Shown here piece by piece: positions 1 through 11,061 of a DNA stretch of 64,000 bases. The translations under genes were made by a program, and so were the position numbers. Position 1 is the first letter of the stretch. Every line of letters starts with the position of its first letter. The stretch spans positions 5,946,001-6,010,000 of the forward strand of contig JAMJFZ010004031.1 in the NCBI GenBank assembly GCA_026225945.1, read 5' to 3'. The stretch comes from Cricetomys ansorgei. Taxonomy: Eukaryota; Chordata; Mammalia; Rodentia; Nesomyidae. The notes beneath the pieces are model-generated. The model did not search any database and was not told where the DNA came from. It saw only the letters and a program-made list of their open reading frames with translations.

Positions 1-1574
1 TTTTGGTCTTGTTGGTTGAATCTTGTTACTTGCCAAAGCGGGTCACTTGTCTAGTGGGCTTACCTACTGTCTTACACTCTTCCTAAAGTCAATTCTATAA
101 ACAAGAAATCATGATTTACTTTTCTTCTACAATCCCCAATGCCACACTGGCCCTACTCACTAGTACCCATTGTACTACTGTAAAGAAAGAAGTCTTTTGT
201 GATCGATAGAAAGAATGTAAACACTATTTCCAAGGGTCAAAAGTGAATACAACAGAATTTATTGGTAAAAAAATAGGTTAAAAATAAAATCAAAGGATAT
301 ATTTCCATATGTCACATCTTTGAATAAATTGGTAAGTGGCACTGAAGCAGACTAATTCTTTTTTACACCATTTTAAAAGATAAATAAATACAATGGAACA
401 AATACTCCTAACAATCTAGCTACTGGATGCTATGACCTCTGGTTGGAACCTAACATCACTACATAAGAAAATCAGTGAGCTGCACACTGCTTACAAAAGG
501 CAGGGAATTCACAAAATGTAGACTCCAAAGACATCTGTGAATAGGCACTTCCATCATCTGACTGTGCTCAATATTTTTCTAGTTTTTGTGGGAAAGAGTA
601 CTTACCTTGTGACAGAGTTTCATATCCCAAATATAACCATTTTCTTACAATAACCCCTGGGTCTTCCTTCCCCCATTCTGTAGTGGTATGATCAGGTAGG
701 CAATTTTTATGAGTGGTTGTGGTCTTGGTCAGCCTGCATCTTTGCTCGGTCACATGGACCTTGACACGCAGACTTCAAGTCCTAAAAGGTAATCTCAGAA
801 TTCCCTTTTCTGTGGCAATCACTAAGATGGCCTGAGTGTACACGGGGCCTGGTATACTTTTCAGTTTTCTCTGAGGATGGCCTTTTCCCATCCCCACGAG
901 CAAAGGCAGCCATCAATCACATCTGCTCAGCTCCAAGTGTGAGCACTGCAATGAGTGAACTGCAGATCCACATTTTAACTAAGCACTTCTGTCTGACTCT
1001 CTAGCTATACCATACCTTCAGTTCCCAGGGTCCATGTCTTCTTGAGTTACTGTTTCTAGGAAAGGAAATAATACAATCTATTTATTAGACTTCCAGATAC
1101 TGAAATGAAACTTGATGAAGTTTACCCTCCCCCCCTTTACTAAAATCATGTAAAAAATAATTCTAAGTTTCTTTTTCTGATTCCGAAATGTGGGGCAAAA
1201 TTGCTAAGATTTTTAATAGAGCTTAACATCTACGTATGTAAGAAATAATGGCTGAATAAGGCTATATCACTATATAAGACTTTTTAATATTTATTATATT
1301 AGTTTCTTATATTTATTATATATCAGTTTCTTATTGCAATTCATATCACTGATAGTAAATTTACTGAGGAAAACCATATACCTAATTTTCAAATTTTTTT
1401 TCAATGTAGGAAAAACTTCTCCTATACATATACATATAACTTCTCAGGGTTCTTCAGCAATCCAAACCAAAGTCCAATATATGGATACTGTTTAGAGCCA
1501 AATATTGCAAATGGAAAAACCAAAGGCTGACTCTCAGAATCACTTAGGGAACTTGTTGAAAAATCTCCATCACA
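1..1574. other. Intergenic, downstream of Rbm45; no gene seen
   Basis: AT-rich, mostly unique-looking sequence. I see no open frame with recognisable protein similarity and no intact repeat. The only gene-like signal is an isolated strong 5' splice-site match on the minus strand (AAG then GTAAGT, reading down from about 608), with no supporting exon around it. Confidence 0.5.
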
Positions 1575-1815
1575 TTGCAAATTGGTGTAGCCACTTTGGC
1601 AATCAGTGTGGAGAATTCTCACAGAGTTAAATCTCCCTTATGACCCAGCTATACTACTCCTTGGCTTATGCACAAAGGACTCAGCATCCTATTCCACAGA
1701 TACGTGCTCAGCCATGTTCACTGCTGCTCTGTTCATAAGAGCTTGGAAATGGAAACAGCCTAATATCCTTTAACTGGTGAATGGAATCGTGAAAATATGA
1801 TACAGAGATGTAGTG
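1575..1815 (+). repeat. L1 ORF2 3' end, left half of a split copy
   Basis: The sequence follows the rodent L1 tail in sense orientation: a stretch with the 'atgacccagctatac' motif, then 'ttcactgctgctctgttcataa', then 'aatggaa...cagcctaa'. The frame is broken, so it is a dead 5'-truncated copy. It resumes at about 2455 after a foreign insert. The match to the L1 consensus is from memory. Confidence 0.8.
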
Positions 1816-2454
1816 GAATATTTGAACTTATTCTCAAATATTGTAAAGCTACATGTACTTCTGTGCAGTAATATGAACTATAAAGAGCTGCTATATCTGT
1901 CAGCAGGAGCTGCTGCCAGAAGGTCACCTTCTTTAGCTTTTAGAACCAACTTTCTGGGTGTGGAATGGGCTGCAGCTTTCTTGAATGCAGAAAGAATGCT
2001 AGTCTAGAGCACCAATAATTGTCTGCTCAGTACCTTTGGATGGGGCAGTTGAAGAGCAGTTGAAGTTCGAATTTAAGTTGCCCACTGAGATCTTTATGTT
2101 GAAAGCAACTGATTGTATTATTGCTAATAAGGGAGCCTTTTATGGTCTCCTCCCTCAGCCTATGCACTAGACGAGAATACCTTGCCCAGGGTCTTGACTT
2201 CCCCTGTAAAATGGCATCAAGTCAGCTGGCTAGAGTTTGGGAGTTGTACTAAGGAAGTTCTGTTCATTATGCAATTAAGATCTTTGTATTGGTGGGCGGT
2301 GCCTTTCCTCAGTAATTTACCTGGAGACCACTTGCTCTGGGTCAGTCCATGAGAAAGGCTAGACCCTCTGCCCTCTGCCAGGTGGTTCGGGCTTTGCACT
2401 TCAGTAACTCTTACTGTTCTTTATTGAACCCGTTTGAAAGATATAACAATTTCA
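1816..2454. mobile_element. LTR-like insertion splitting an L1 copy
   Basis: About 640 bp separates two halves of one L1 tail that would otherwise be continuous. The insert is not L1. It has a GC-mixed body and ends with a promoter-like and TTTATTGAACC-like segment, which suggests an old solo LTR of a rodent endogenous retrovirus (RMER-type). I could not fix its ends or a target-site duplication, and the family name is not certain. Confidence 0.4.
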
Positions 2455-2660
2455 TGTACACATACACTATGGAATACTATTCAGCCGTAAAGAAAACGAA
2501 ATCATGGAACTTGCAAATGAATGGATGGGACTAGAAAATACTATAGTAAGTGAAGTAACACAGACCCAGAAAGACAAAGGCCCTATGTTCTCTCTCTTCT
2601 GTGGTTCCTAGCTTCAAATCTTTAGATGCGAGTTATACAACCAGGAGTAACTGCAACCTT
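2455..2660 (+). repeat. L1 ORF2 3' end, right half of split copy
   Basis: Continues the L1 at 1575-1815. It shows 'acactatggaatactattc', then the 'gaaatcatggaacttgcaaa' and 'cagacccagaaagacaaa' segments typical of the last part of L1 ORF2 and the start of its 3' UTR. The frame is degenerate. Confidence 0.8.
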
Positions 2661-3394
2661 GAACCCTGAATAAACAACGCCTAGTCTCAGTGGCTTTCTG
2701 AAAATGCAGAGGAAGAATGCATGACCCTTTCAATTTTGCATCTTTCTTGTCTCCAACACCCATACCATGAGGACAACCCTGCCAAGTTTGGCTGGAGCTT
2801 GGGGACCCTGACCTCCTTGGTCACAGCTGTAACAGTTTTTGAATAGGCAAAAACCTTCCCTACTTACTGCTTTTTATGGGCAGAAAAACTTTTAGTCTCC
2901 CTCCTACTCCCCTTACTCTCTGTCACACACACACACGCACACGTGCACTTTAGCTGGGTGGGATCTTGTCCTCAGGTACTTCTCCTATTGTTACAGTACA
3001 GAGCAGGACGCTTCTCTTCGATGGTGCTGATCTCTTCAGCAATTACAACCCTTTCCAGCACAAGGCCTGACTGCAGTCACACTCTTAAGCTTTCTAGTGC
3101 ATCTTTTCTTCCAAACTTGTTGCTCTTTCATTGTAGGTTTTTCAGAAGAGAAATCAGTAATAAGCATTTCACAGAACTCAATGTGATGATGTTTTGACAT
3201 TTTTACTATCCAGATTAGCCTATTACTTTGAAATTCAGCTTCATGCAAATTCTCAAGACATAAGTGGAATGTAGTCAGATTCTTTGCCAAAATACCGCAT
3301 GTATAGGCTCCAGCTAAGCTGCTAATAGTTTCCTTGCTCTCCTAGGGATCTGGGCCTCTACTGTCTGCATTTTCTCAGCATTCTTATATTTTAC
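2661..3394. other. Intergenic, short CA tract only
   Basis: Unique-looking sequence with a small (CA)n tract at about 2925-2943. Overlapping short open frames on both strands have no recognisable similarity and are probably chance. Confidence 0.5.
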
Positions 3395-3525
3395 TTCAGG
3401 TTTTGAGACAGTGTCTCACTATGCAGCCTTGGCTGGCCTGGAAATCTGTGGAAGAGCAGGCTGGTCTCGAACTTATAGAAAGCCACCTGTCTCGGCCTCT
3501 TCAGTGCTAGGATTAAAAGCTATGT
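3395..3525 (-). repeat. B1 SINE, diverged
   Basis: Antisense B1 core is visible: 'ttttgagacagtgtctcact', then 'ggctggtctcgaactta', then 'gtgctaggattaaaag'. Confidence 0.8.
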
Positions 3526-4504
3526 GACTTTTCTCTGCTTTATCTTTCAAGTTCCCAGTAGAACAACCCATTAAGCTCTGCTTCTAACATTTAATGACTT
3601 TTCCAGCCGAAAGTTCCAAAATCTTCTAAACAGTGCCATCATGTATTCAAATTTGTGAGCCTGTGAGGACATTTCTGTTCAAACCACTATGCAGAATTGA
3701 GAAAGTAGGTTCAATGAGCTCAACAGAAAACCTAGAGAACAGGAAGACATATGATAGCCATCATGGAAAAGAATCAGCTTCTATGTGGGCTGGTGAGAAA
3801 CACAAAGAACAACAGATGAAAACTATACAATGTTGGATTTTATCTCTAACTATGTGGAGTAACCAAAAGCATTAGGCATTCCGTGAAGACATAGGGAGCA
3901 CCCTCTGCTACCAAGTGTGCCCTTTTCACACAGTATAAACACCTGGACAGGAATGTCTTTAAGGGAATCCAAGCATAACTGGAGTGTTACAGCCAGAGAG
4001 CTTGTAAAGCATTTCAATCCATGAGGAGTGAACTGTGTACAGGCTGTGTACAGAAAGTAAGTCTGGGAGGAATAAATCTGCTGGTGACAAATCCGCAGCT
4101 TTCTTTACTTCGGGTCTTCATTTCCCCAGGGAGCACTTACCTCTTATTAAAACATGGCTCCCGGCTCACAGAAAAACACTGGGTCAGCTTTTGCCTGGAA
4201 AGATCAGTTTAGATTTTATTTTCTAAATTTATGAAAATTACTGAATCAAAGAAAGGATTTTAAGTTTTCAATAGAGAAATGTCCAGGTTTTCAATGCTCT
4301 ATTGTGTTTCCTGTATTTGAGCTTTCCTTCTTAACTCTGGATGTGACAGGCATAATGAGGAGGCAATTAAGCAATGTGTTAACAACTATAAATCATTATG
4401 CCATCTTTTAAGTTGCCAAATTCTTTATTTAATCTTTTTAAGAGCTGACAAAATTTTTCTTCTGGAGTTTCCAAAATACAAAGTATTTTTAGTTATTTTT
4501 TCTT
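3526..4504. other. Intergenic, nothing recognised
   Basis: No gene or clear repeat. Two overlapping plus-strand frames of 63 codons near 4.02-4.23 kb lack any similarity I know and are treated as chance. Confidence 0.45.
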
Positions 4505-4620
4505 GTTTTGTTTTGTCTGACAGGATCTCAACGCTAGGCTGGCCTCAAATAACATAGCAATCCTCCTGCCTCAGTCTACTAAGTGCTGAGATTACAGGTA
4601 TGAAATACCATGCCTGACAG
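4505..4620 (-). repeat. B1 SINE, old
   Basis: Diverged antisense B1: 'gacaggatctcaacgctagg', then 'agtgctgagattacaggtat'. Confidence 0.7.
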
Positions 4621-4777
4621 ATTCCTAATTTTTATTTTTCATTTCAAAATGATTCTATCTCCTATCATGGTCTGTTTTGATAATTGCTCACACATATTTT
4701 GGGAGTGGCCATTATGTTTCTATATTTATAAACGAAAAAAAAAAAAACATTCTCTCAAAGCCACTGACACTATTTAA

Positions 4778-4905
4778 ACTTAAGACAGGTGTGGTACCCT
4801 AGACCTGTAATCCTAGCACTGGGAAGGCAGAGGCAGGAAGCATTAGCGGTTCCAGGTCAGCCTGTATTATATGACAGATGATACCCTATCTTAAAAAACA
4901 AAAAG
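4778..4905 (+). repeat. B1 SINE, old
   Basis: Sense B1: 'gacctgtaatcctagcactg', then 'ggcagaggcaggaag', ending in an A-rich tail. Confidence 0.75.
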
Positions 4906-5325
4906 GCAAAAACACAACCCCTCTAGGTTTTTAAGTCATTGATACTTATAACCCTGAAAGATCCTCACAAAACTCTCAACAGATTTTATTCTTTAGACCA
5001 AATAGTTGACACATAGTACCACTCTTTCTAGCAAAACATCTCGTGCCTGGGTCCTTGCAGAGCCAACAGTGAGACCGTGCGGACTGTGTGCAGCTTGTTT
5101 TACTGACTCTAAGATGCAAGCGGCTGAAAGACACACCTTTACTTCAAGTCTCACCAGGAAGAGACTGTCAGTCACACTGCCACATTCAACTGACATGCTT
5201 GCACTTGCAGATACTAACGTGTGAAAGTGTGCATCTCAAAACCAGTGAAATATGGCACTTGCTTGAACAAACACCACCTATTACTATTTTTTTCATTCTT
5301 GTCTCACATAAATAAGTCATGATTT

Positions 5326-5608
5326 AGTTATGCAAAGCAAACTTTATTTCTGCCACACATGACAACATATTTCTCTAAGGTTTATTCCCGCTATACACAA
5401 AGCGTTTTGTTCTAGGAGACAACTACTGTATTAGTTTTACCATTAAGGTCAGACAAAAATACATGTCAGCAATCTCAGAGAAGCAATGGTGTGCAGACTA
5501 TCAGACACGAGAAACAAAGAAAAAGCCGTCAACTGTCCACAGGGAGTCCGTCCAGTCACATTTTTCAGTCAGTCAGCTGAGGGCTATGTCAATAGTTAAG
5601 TCTTTGTT
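5326..5608 (-). other. Rbm45: Probable 3'-terminal noncoding exon of Rbm45
   Basis: On the minus strand a pyrimidine-rich tract ends in CTACAG at 5614-5609, a good 3' splice site, so the exon would start at 5608. About 260 nt further on is a canonical AATAAA signal (plus-strand TTTATT, 5343-5348), placing cleavage at roughly 5320-5330. This pairs with the donor right after the Rbm45 stop codon (exon 9 ends at 8769). The resulting gene span of about 16 kb agrees with the compact size of mammalian Rbm45. The exon itself is inferred; transcript data are needed for its exact ends. Confidence 0.55.
5343..5348 (-). terminator. Poly(A) signal AATAAA, likely Rbm45 3' end
   Basis: Minus-strand AATAAA followed by a T/G-rich stretch within 20-40 nt, the usual arrangement for a cleavage and polyadenylation site. 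Confidence 0.55.
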
Positions 5609-6147
5609 CTGTAGAAAGAACACAAGACAAGTATGAAAATCATCACCTGAAAGGGAATAACTGCTGTATTTAGTATTCCCAACTTGTCCACAATTCTTTA
5701 ACTTCTATGTAGCCAGTCTGATCTGTTCAATCATAAACGCCCCCGCAAGTAAACAAAACCAAACTTACTTAAAAGGTCGATGCCAGCAGGTACTGGATTT
5801 CTAGAGGGAAAATTCTGTGAATTAACTTAAAACCAGATGTTCTAAAGTATTAAAATTTGTATTTTCCTCAAATAGAAAGAGAAATATATTATAATCACAA
5901 GGCTCATCTCAAAATAGAATTCAACTACTTTCCACATTGACTCTTAGTTTTCTATTTCTTAGGTGTGGCTCATTTAGTCCCAGGCTTATTCCTCAGAGAC
6001 AAAAGTAACCAGTAACCAGAGTTATTGTGTCCTGAGCCTAAAAGAACAGCGAACCTCCCGCACTGAAGAAATTCCTACTGCCACAATCCTATAAGATGTG
6101 GGAGTCTATCATACTATTTTGTTGAACCTAAAAAAAAAAAAGATTAT

Positions 6148-6303
6148 TACTTTTTTTTTTTTTTTTTGAGACAGGGTTTCTGTTGTAATTCTAGCTATCC
6201 TTTTGTCCTGGAACTTACTCTGTAGACTCTTGAACTCACAGAGCTCCTCCTGCCTCTGCCTCCCGAGTGCTAGGATTAAAGGCACGTGCTACCATCAGCT
6301 GAC
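6148..6303 (-). repeat. B1 SINE
   Basis: Well-preserved antisense B1 starting from a T-run: 'gagacagggtttctgttgta', then 'ctgcctctgcctcccgagtg', then 'ctaggattaaaggcacgtgc'. Confidence 0.9.
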
Positions 6304-6305
6304 TA

Positions 6306-6425
6306 TTCACTTATTGAGACAAGCTCTCGCTATGTCTTCCACGATGGCCTTGAGCTCTTGAATCATCTGAATCTCCACCTTCAGTCTCCCAAGAACTGCA
6401 AATACAGGTTCAGGCCACCAAACTT
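6306..6425 (-). repeat. B1-related SINE, strongly diverged
   Basis: Directly follows another B1. 'ttgagacaagctctcgctat' and 'gccttgagctcttgaatcat' resemble antisense B1 with many changes. Confidence 0.55.
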
Positions 6426-8147
6426 GGCCAATATAATTGCTTAATGCACCTCAAAAGGTAGACAACCTCACTATGATATCCGTGGTGAATAGAGGATATG
6501 AAACAAAAGTAAATGAAATGGTGCAACTAGAAGACATCCAAATTATAGCTATTTCTGTCCTAACCAAGTTGCCATTTTCAAATAATATGACCCCTTTTGA
6601 TCTTTGCCCTGAATATGTATCAAAATTCAATAATGGGAAAAGGACAGATTCACACTTTAACGTCTAGCCATGCTGGAAATCGCAGTTCCTTTAATTAGGA
6701 ACCAGATGAACGAACATCACTATAAAGGTGAAGCTGCCACAGTTTAAGGCTTGGTTCTCACAACACCAGCTGGCTGGAGGTGGTTTTGCAGCATTCAGAT
6801 TTTACTTTCTGATCATTTGGATGTGATGGCATCTGAAAGGCTCCACTAAAGCCACACATATAAGAGTTTTAGCTTACATTATAAAGTTTTTCTTTTTCAT
6901 TTTATCAGGATTCTCCTTTCTCAATGTCTCACAATGAACCTAGCAAAACACCAGGGCCCCCAAAAGTGAAGAATCAACACAGATTTTAAGCACTAGAGGT
7001 GGGTTTAATTCAAATCTTCTGCTTCATTCTCGTTCATACTCTTTCTAAAGGTAGAAAAACTCACTATGATATCCATGGTAAATAGAGAATGCGAAACAAA
7101 AATATCCATATTTGAGGATATCCTGTATATCCACTTTAACTCAGTATTTAAACACTGTATATAACATTCAGTATTTCTGCTCTAGTCTCCTGAGTGCTGA
7201 GATTACAAGCCAATAATTCCCTTTAAGATGCAAATTATCATTAGGAGAGGCTCAACCTGAGAGTACTTTGTACATTTTCATATACTAGGAAGTCAGGATT
7301 ATTGCTCCTTAAAGGGCAAAGATTGCCTGAACAAAAGCAGTAATTGCCACCTATCTATATAATATTTAGACACTGGGTAAATTTTGCAGAATATTTTAAA
7401 GGACTGCTCGTTTAAACAGAGTTAACTTACTAACATTTTATTAGTAAACAAGAAAGCTTGCTTGCTAATTTTCTTTCACTAGTAACTAAATGTTTTTGGA
7501 GCTAAACTGTCAAGTGTTTAGTATAATGAGTGTGTGGATTTGTCATTAAATAAGACATTTAAAAGCACTTTGCAAATAGGATTATTCCTAGTGGACTCAG
7601 TTGGCATTTTTCACTGACAAATGCCTTCTATGAAGGAGAAACTATTGACTCACTTTTCAAGAGAAGGGTCTGCAACAGTGAGGCCTACGATGATTAATTC
7701 TGACATTTACCAGTTCACAGCAATGGTCAGAACTGGATGCACTGGATATGTAGCAGGGCTGGAGGGGGACGAGGATAGCCAGCGGGAAACAGATTGTCCC
7801 CGCGACTCAGAATCCACAAGAGTAAAACAATGTAGAGATGATGTGGCCCTCAAGTCATAGATACAACCCACCACAGAGAAAGAATAAAGCTGAGCTTGAA
7901 AAACTAATCAATAGAAAAAGGAATTCATATATGTTGATCAGTATTCATTAAAAAGAAAAGGGGGGGGTTAGCAAGTGGTCAGAGTTCTTTAAAAATACAT
8001 AGATGCACATGAAAATATTTCTGAATGTATACTTTTAAAGTGCAAACTCGTAAGTTTAAGTTTGGAAAGACAACAATATTCAGGTTTAAGAAATATTGTA
8101 TTATTTCGTATTATTTTTCATTAGTAAGAAGTCAAAAGATTACTTTT

Positions 8148-8590
8148 TAAAAGACATATTTTATTATTTATGTGTATGTATTTATGTGTCCGTCTGTGGG
8201 TATGTATACATGCCTGAATGTGTTCACAGAGTTCAGAAGAGGGCATTGGATACCCTAAACCAGTGGTTCTCAGCCTTCCTAATTCTGCGGCCCTTTAATA
8301 CAGTCCCTCATGTTGTGGTGACCTCCAGCCATGAAATTATGTTCATTGCTACTTCATAACTGTCATTTTGCTACTGTAATGATCTGCAATATAAAAATCT
8401 GATATGCAGATGGTCTTAGGCAACCCCTGTGAAAGTCATTTGACCTCCAAATGGGTCACGACCCACAGGCTGAGTACTGCTGCCCTAGTGCTTCGGGTAC
8501 ATACAGGTGGTTATAACCAGCCTGATGTGGGTCCTTTGGAAGAGCAGCAAGCACTCTTAACTGCTAATCCATCTTTCCAGCTCTGAGTTT
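8148..8590 (-). repeat. B3 (B2-family) SINE, interrupted by URR1
   Basis: Antisense B3: an A/T-rich head, 'ttcagaagagggcattggat', then after the URR1 insert 'gatgtgggtcctttggaaga', 'gcactcttaactgct' and 'atctttccagctc'. The order shows that the DNA transposon inserted into an older SINE. Confidence 0.8.
8261..8482 (+). mobile_element. URR1 nonautonomous hAT-Charlie transposon
   Basis: Terminal inverted repeats are visible: CAGTGGTTCTCA at 8261 and a decayed TGAGtActgCTG at 8471-8482. The internal 'catgttgtggtgacc' and 'ggtcacgacccacaggctga' motifs are typical of the rodent URR1 family. Flanking octamers CCCTAAAC and CCCTAGTG share their first five bases, consistent with a decayed 8-bp hAT target duplication. 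Confidence 0.8.
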
Positions 8591-8776
8591 AAACAATTTT
8601 AAATTAAGAAAATACATATTGCAAAAAGAACTTGGCTTTATTAACAGAGTTTTAAGACAACGTGGTTTTAACTAGTTTCCAATGTCTCCAAAAGAAAAGC
8701 TTACAAGTGAAGTACTTACAGATATTCCTTTTACTACATTCCTTCGCTAGTGGGTCAGAAGCACTTACCTTCAGAC

Positions 8777-8969
8777 TCAGAAAGTTCTCTGCCTCTTTTT
8801 AGATTCTTCTCTCGGGGAATCTGCCAGCATAACTTTAAGTCTGACCCCATTCAGAATCTTTCCGTGCAGAGCTGTGATCGCATCATTGGCGCTTATTCTA
8901 TCTGCGTACTTGACATAGCCCACGTTTTTTCCCGACACAAGGTAAACATCAATCAGGTTACCAAAACGA
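8777..8969 (-). CDS. Rbm45: Rbm45 coding exon 9 (C-terminal part of RRM4, stop)
   Basis: Encodes residues 414-476 and the TGA stop; the first base completes Cys413. It carries the second half of the last RNA-recognition motif, with the RNP1-like GKNVGYVKY at 426-434, and ends in a basic tail (SKKRQRTF) that matches the C-terminal nuclear localisation signal known for RBM45. Acceptor is TTATTTCAG before 8969. The stop lies only 8 nt before a consensus donor (GAAG then GTAAGT) at 8768, so the transcript continues to a further noncoding exon. A stop this close to the junction should not trigger nonsense-mediated decay. Confidence 0.95.
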
Positions 8970-10324
8970 CTGAAATAAAGGAAAAGAAACAGGTGAATAT
9001 TATCAGCAAGTTCTAAACACAAGGCTTGGCTCCTTCCCTGATGCCCATCTATGCCCAACACCCGACCGCTGCAGACTTCTCCACAAGCACTCCTTCCTCA
9101 CCACCAGCATCTTTATCTTTTCCTCATGCTAACTTTTCCTTCAGGAATCTCCTTATCCCATAGTTGTCCCTCCCCAATTTATTCTCTACTCTATCTTCTG
9201 AGTGATCTTTCCAGAACAAAATACGACTATCTGCTTCCCCCCAAATCTCAACAGTTCTACCTTGCATCCCAGGTAAGAATGTACCTTAGCTTTCAGGACA
9301 GTCACTGGCTTCTCTGACTTTGAATACCCCATAATCTTTCAAACTCTGTGTTCAATGATCTCTTTTCATATCCTTTCTGGTAGGAAAACAAACAAAGCCC
9401 TCCAAAATTCAAACTACACTCCCAACTTCCTCCTCTGGCAAAACTAGATTTATCCTGCAGGTCTCATCACACTCCTGGCTTAGAAAGAGAAACCTCAGAA
9501 TTTCTGTGGAACCCACCACTGCTGCTCCTCTGTGTAATTAACGTCTTGTTAGTGTAATATAATGCTTTGGTTACATCACACTTAGCATCCCAGCCAGTGA
9601 CTGCCTGGCACAGAGAAGCGGCTCAAGAACAAAACAAAACCTTAAGCTGAATGAATCAGTTATATAAAGGTCAACATATTTGCACCACGTGTGTGATATG
9701 TTGTGTGGCTCTTTAACATGCTTCCTATTTGCTTAACTCTCTAGCATTTTTAGAAAAAAAAAAAGGAAAATGTCTAAAAAATTAAAAAGGTAGGTTAGAT
9801 AGTTAGATATAAAGTATATTAAAATGCAAAAGTAGGTAAGACCCTCCCTTGCTTTTACACTGACTATATACTATCCCTGTAATAAAGTGATTTGTTCTAC
9901 ATGACACCATCCTCAGGATCCAACCAAGTGCTGGCAAATGTAAGCTGTTTTGTAAACACTGTTCTCCTGAATCACAACACGAAGGAAAGAGACTGTGGGA
10001 AGTACAGTCTATGCAAATGCACCTCTCCCAAGAGACATTTGGGATTTGTCCATTTTGCACCGGCAGCTTTTCAAAACAACCCTATGTCTTATGTCTTTAA
10101 AAAAAAAAAATCTGGAAGTCCTGTGTAGAGGTTAGGATATGTACTTGACAAAGAAAAAGAAATGGTCAGAAGTCAAAAAGATCAATAAGGAGTCTGGAAA
10201 GGCTTGGAACAGACCGTCTCTCTCCTTAGCTGCAGGACTGTGAGAATGGTGGTTACTTGTGCAAGGGCACCAAACGCACCTGTTTGTAACTACCGACTTG
10301 TAGCTTTGTAGAACTGACTCTTAC
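8970..10324 (-). other. Rbm45: Rbm45 intron 8
   Basis: GTAAGA donor and TTTCAG acceptor. Mostly unique sequence. Around 9560-9640 there is a weak MIR-like stretch ('gactgcctggcacagaga'). No B1 or B2 is seen. Confidence 0.8.
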
Positions 10325-10488
10325 CAGAATATATCCTCCAACACGTCTAACGGCAAAGGGTGAGGATTAAACACGATAAAAAGCCTTTCTTTCACAGGAG
10401 CTTCGCGGGGGGCTTTCTTTTTGCACGATGGAAGTACAACATCTGTCTGGATTTGAGGCGCCTGCGACCCAGAGCTTCCTCCAAATTG
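10325..10488 (-). CDS. Rbm45: Rbm45 coding exon 8 (linker and start of RRM4)
   Basis: Encodes residues 359-412 plus two bases of Cys413, 164 bp, flanked by TTCCACAG and GTAAGA. The first part is the Q/G/S-rich linker (QFGGSSGSQ). The second part opens RRM4 with the RNP2-like RLFIVF at 393-398. KKKAP just before it is a conserved basic patch. The long open frame readable past the donor on the minus strand is intron read-through. Confidence 0.95.
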
Positions 10489-10679
10489 CTGTGGAAGAGT
10501 CAGGCACAAAGGGAGAGAAAGAAAGTTCGCTCTTCAGGGATTTGGGCCGAGAGCTAAAGACGTGTGTCACGGCGCCATGTGGTCTTTTACAGTAGCTCTG
10601 AGGATGGCCTTTCTTCAGTGATAAGCAGATGCTATGCACTGGCTGACTGTGTGCGACGCAAACACTCCTACATGCTTAC

Positions 10680-10764
10680 CAGAATCTGCTGCTGACTTGT
10701 GCTACTCCACACCGCTGATGCCAGCTGCGATGCCACCATCTGTGTGGCCATCCTTCTGATGAGA
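10680..10764 (-). CDS. Rbm45: Rbm45 coding exon 7
   Basis: Only 85 bp: the last base of Asp330 and residues 331-358 (LIRRMATQMVASQLASAVW then SSTSQQQIL). It encodes the helical linker after RRM3. Acceptor is CTTTCCAG and donor CTG then GTAAGC. Intron 7 is just 191 bp and intron 6 is 167 bp, so exons 6-8 are tightly packed. Confidence 0.93.
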
Positions 10765-10931
10765 CTGGAAAGGACAACCGACAGTTTGCAGAAAGCGAGA
10801 GACGTTCGGCATCTCACCGGGAGCTCGTTGGCGCGACTCCCTCACCTGAGGTTAGCGCTTTCCTCGTATTCTCCCGGGCACGGCCACGTCCACCCACAGT
10901 GTGGCCTGGGCACCCAGGGAACGCTACTTAC

Positions 10932-11061
10932 TCTGCAGTGTCACTTCCGTCGTCCAGGAAGGAGACGTCTAGCCGGTTCCCAGGAGGGTACTGGAAGCCG
11001 TGCAATTTGTATTTCGCATAAACAGCTGATGCTACATTAAAATACTGAACTACACCGTGCC
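10932..11061 (-). CDS. Rbm45: Rbm45 coding exon 6 (second half of RRM3)
   Basis: Encodes the end of Gly287 to the first two bases of Asp330. It contains the RNP1-like region HGVVQYFN (288-295) and the [16 protein letters not shown] segment, the second half of the divergent RRM3. Acceptor is CTGTTTCAG; donor is GCAGA then GTAAGT. Confidence 0.95.

Larger units (their letters stand above)
5609..8768 (-). other. Rbm45: Rbm45 intron 9 (3' UTR intron)
   Basis: Begins with GTAAGT just after the stop-codon exon and ends with CTACAG at 5609. It contains two B1s, a URR1 nested in a B3 SINE, and a diverged direct repeat of about 58 bp (6452-6512 and 7046-7106). Sense-strand open frames at 6437-6667 and 7621-7860 have no similarity I recognise. 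Confidence 0.55.

Noticed and set aside
8750..9016. Plus-strand 88-codon frame
   Set aside because: Antisense of Rbm45 exon 9.
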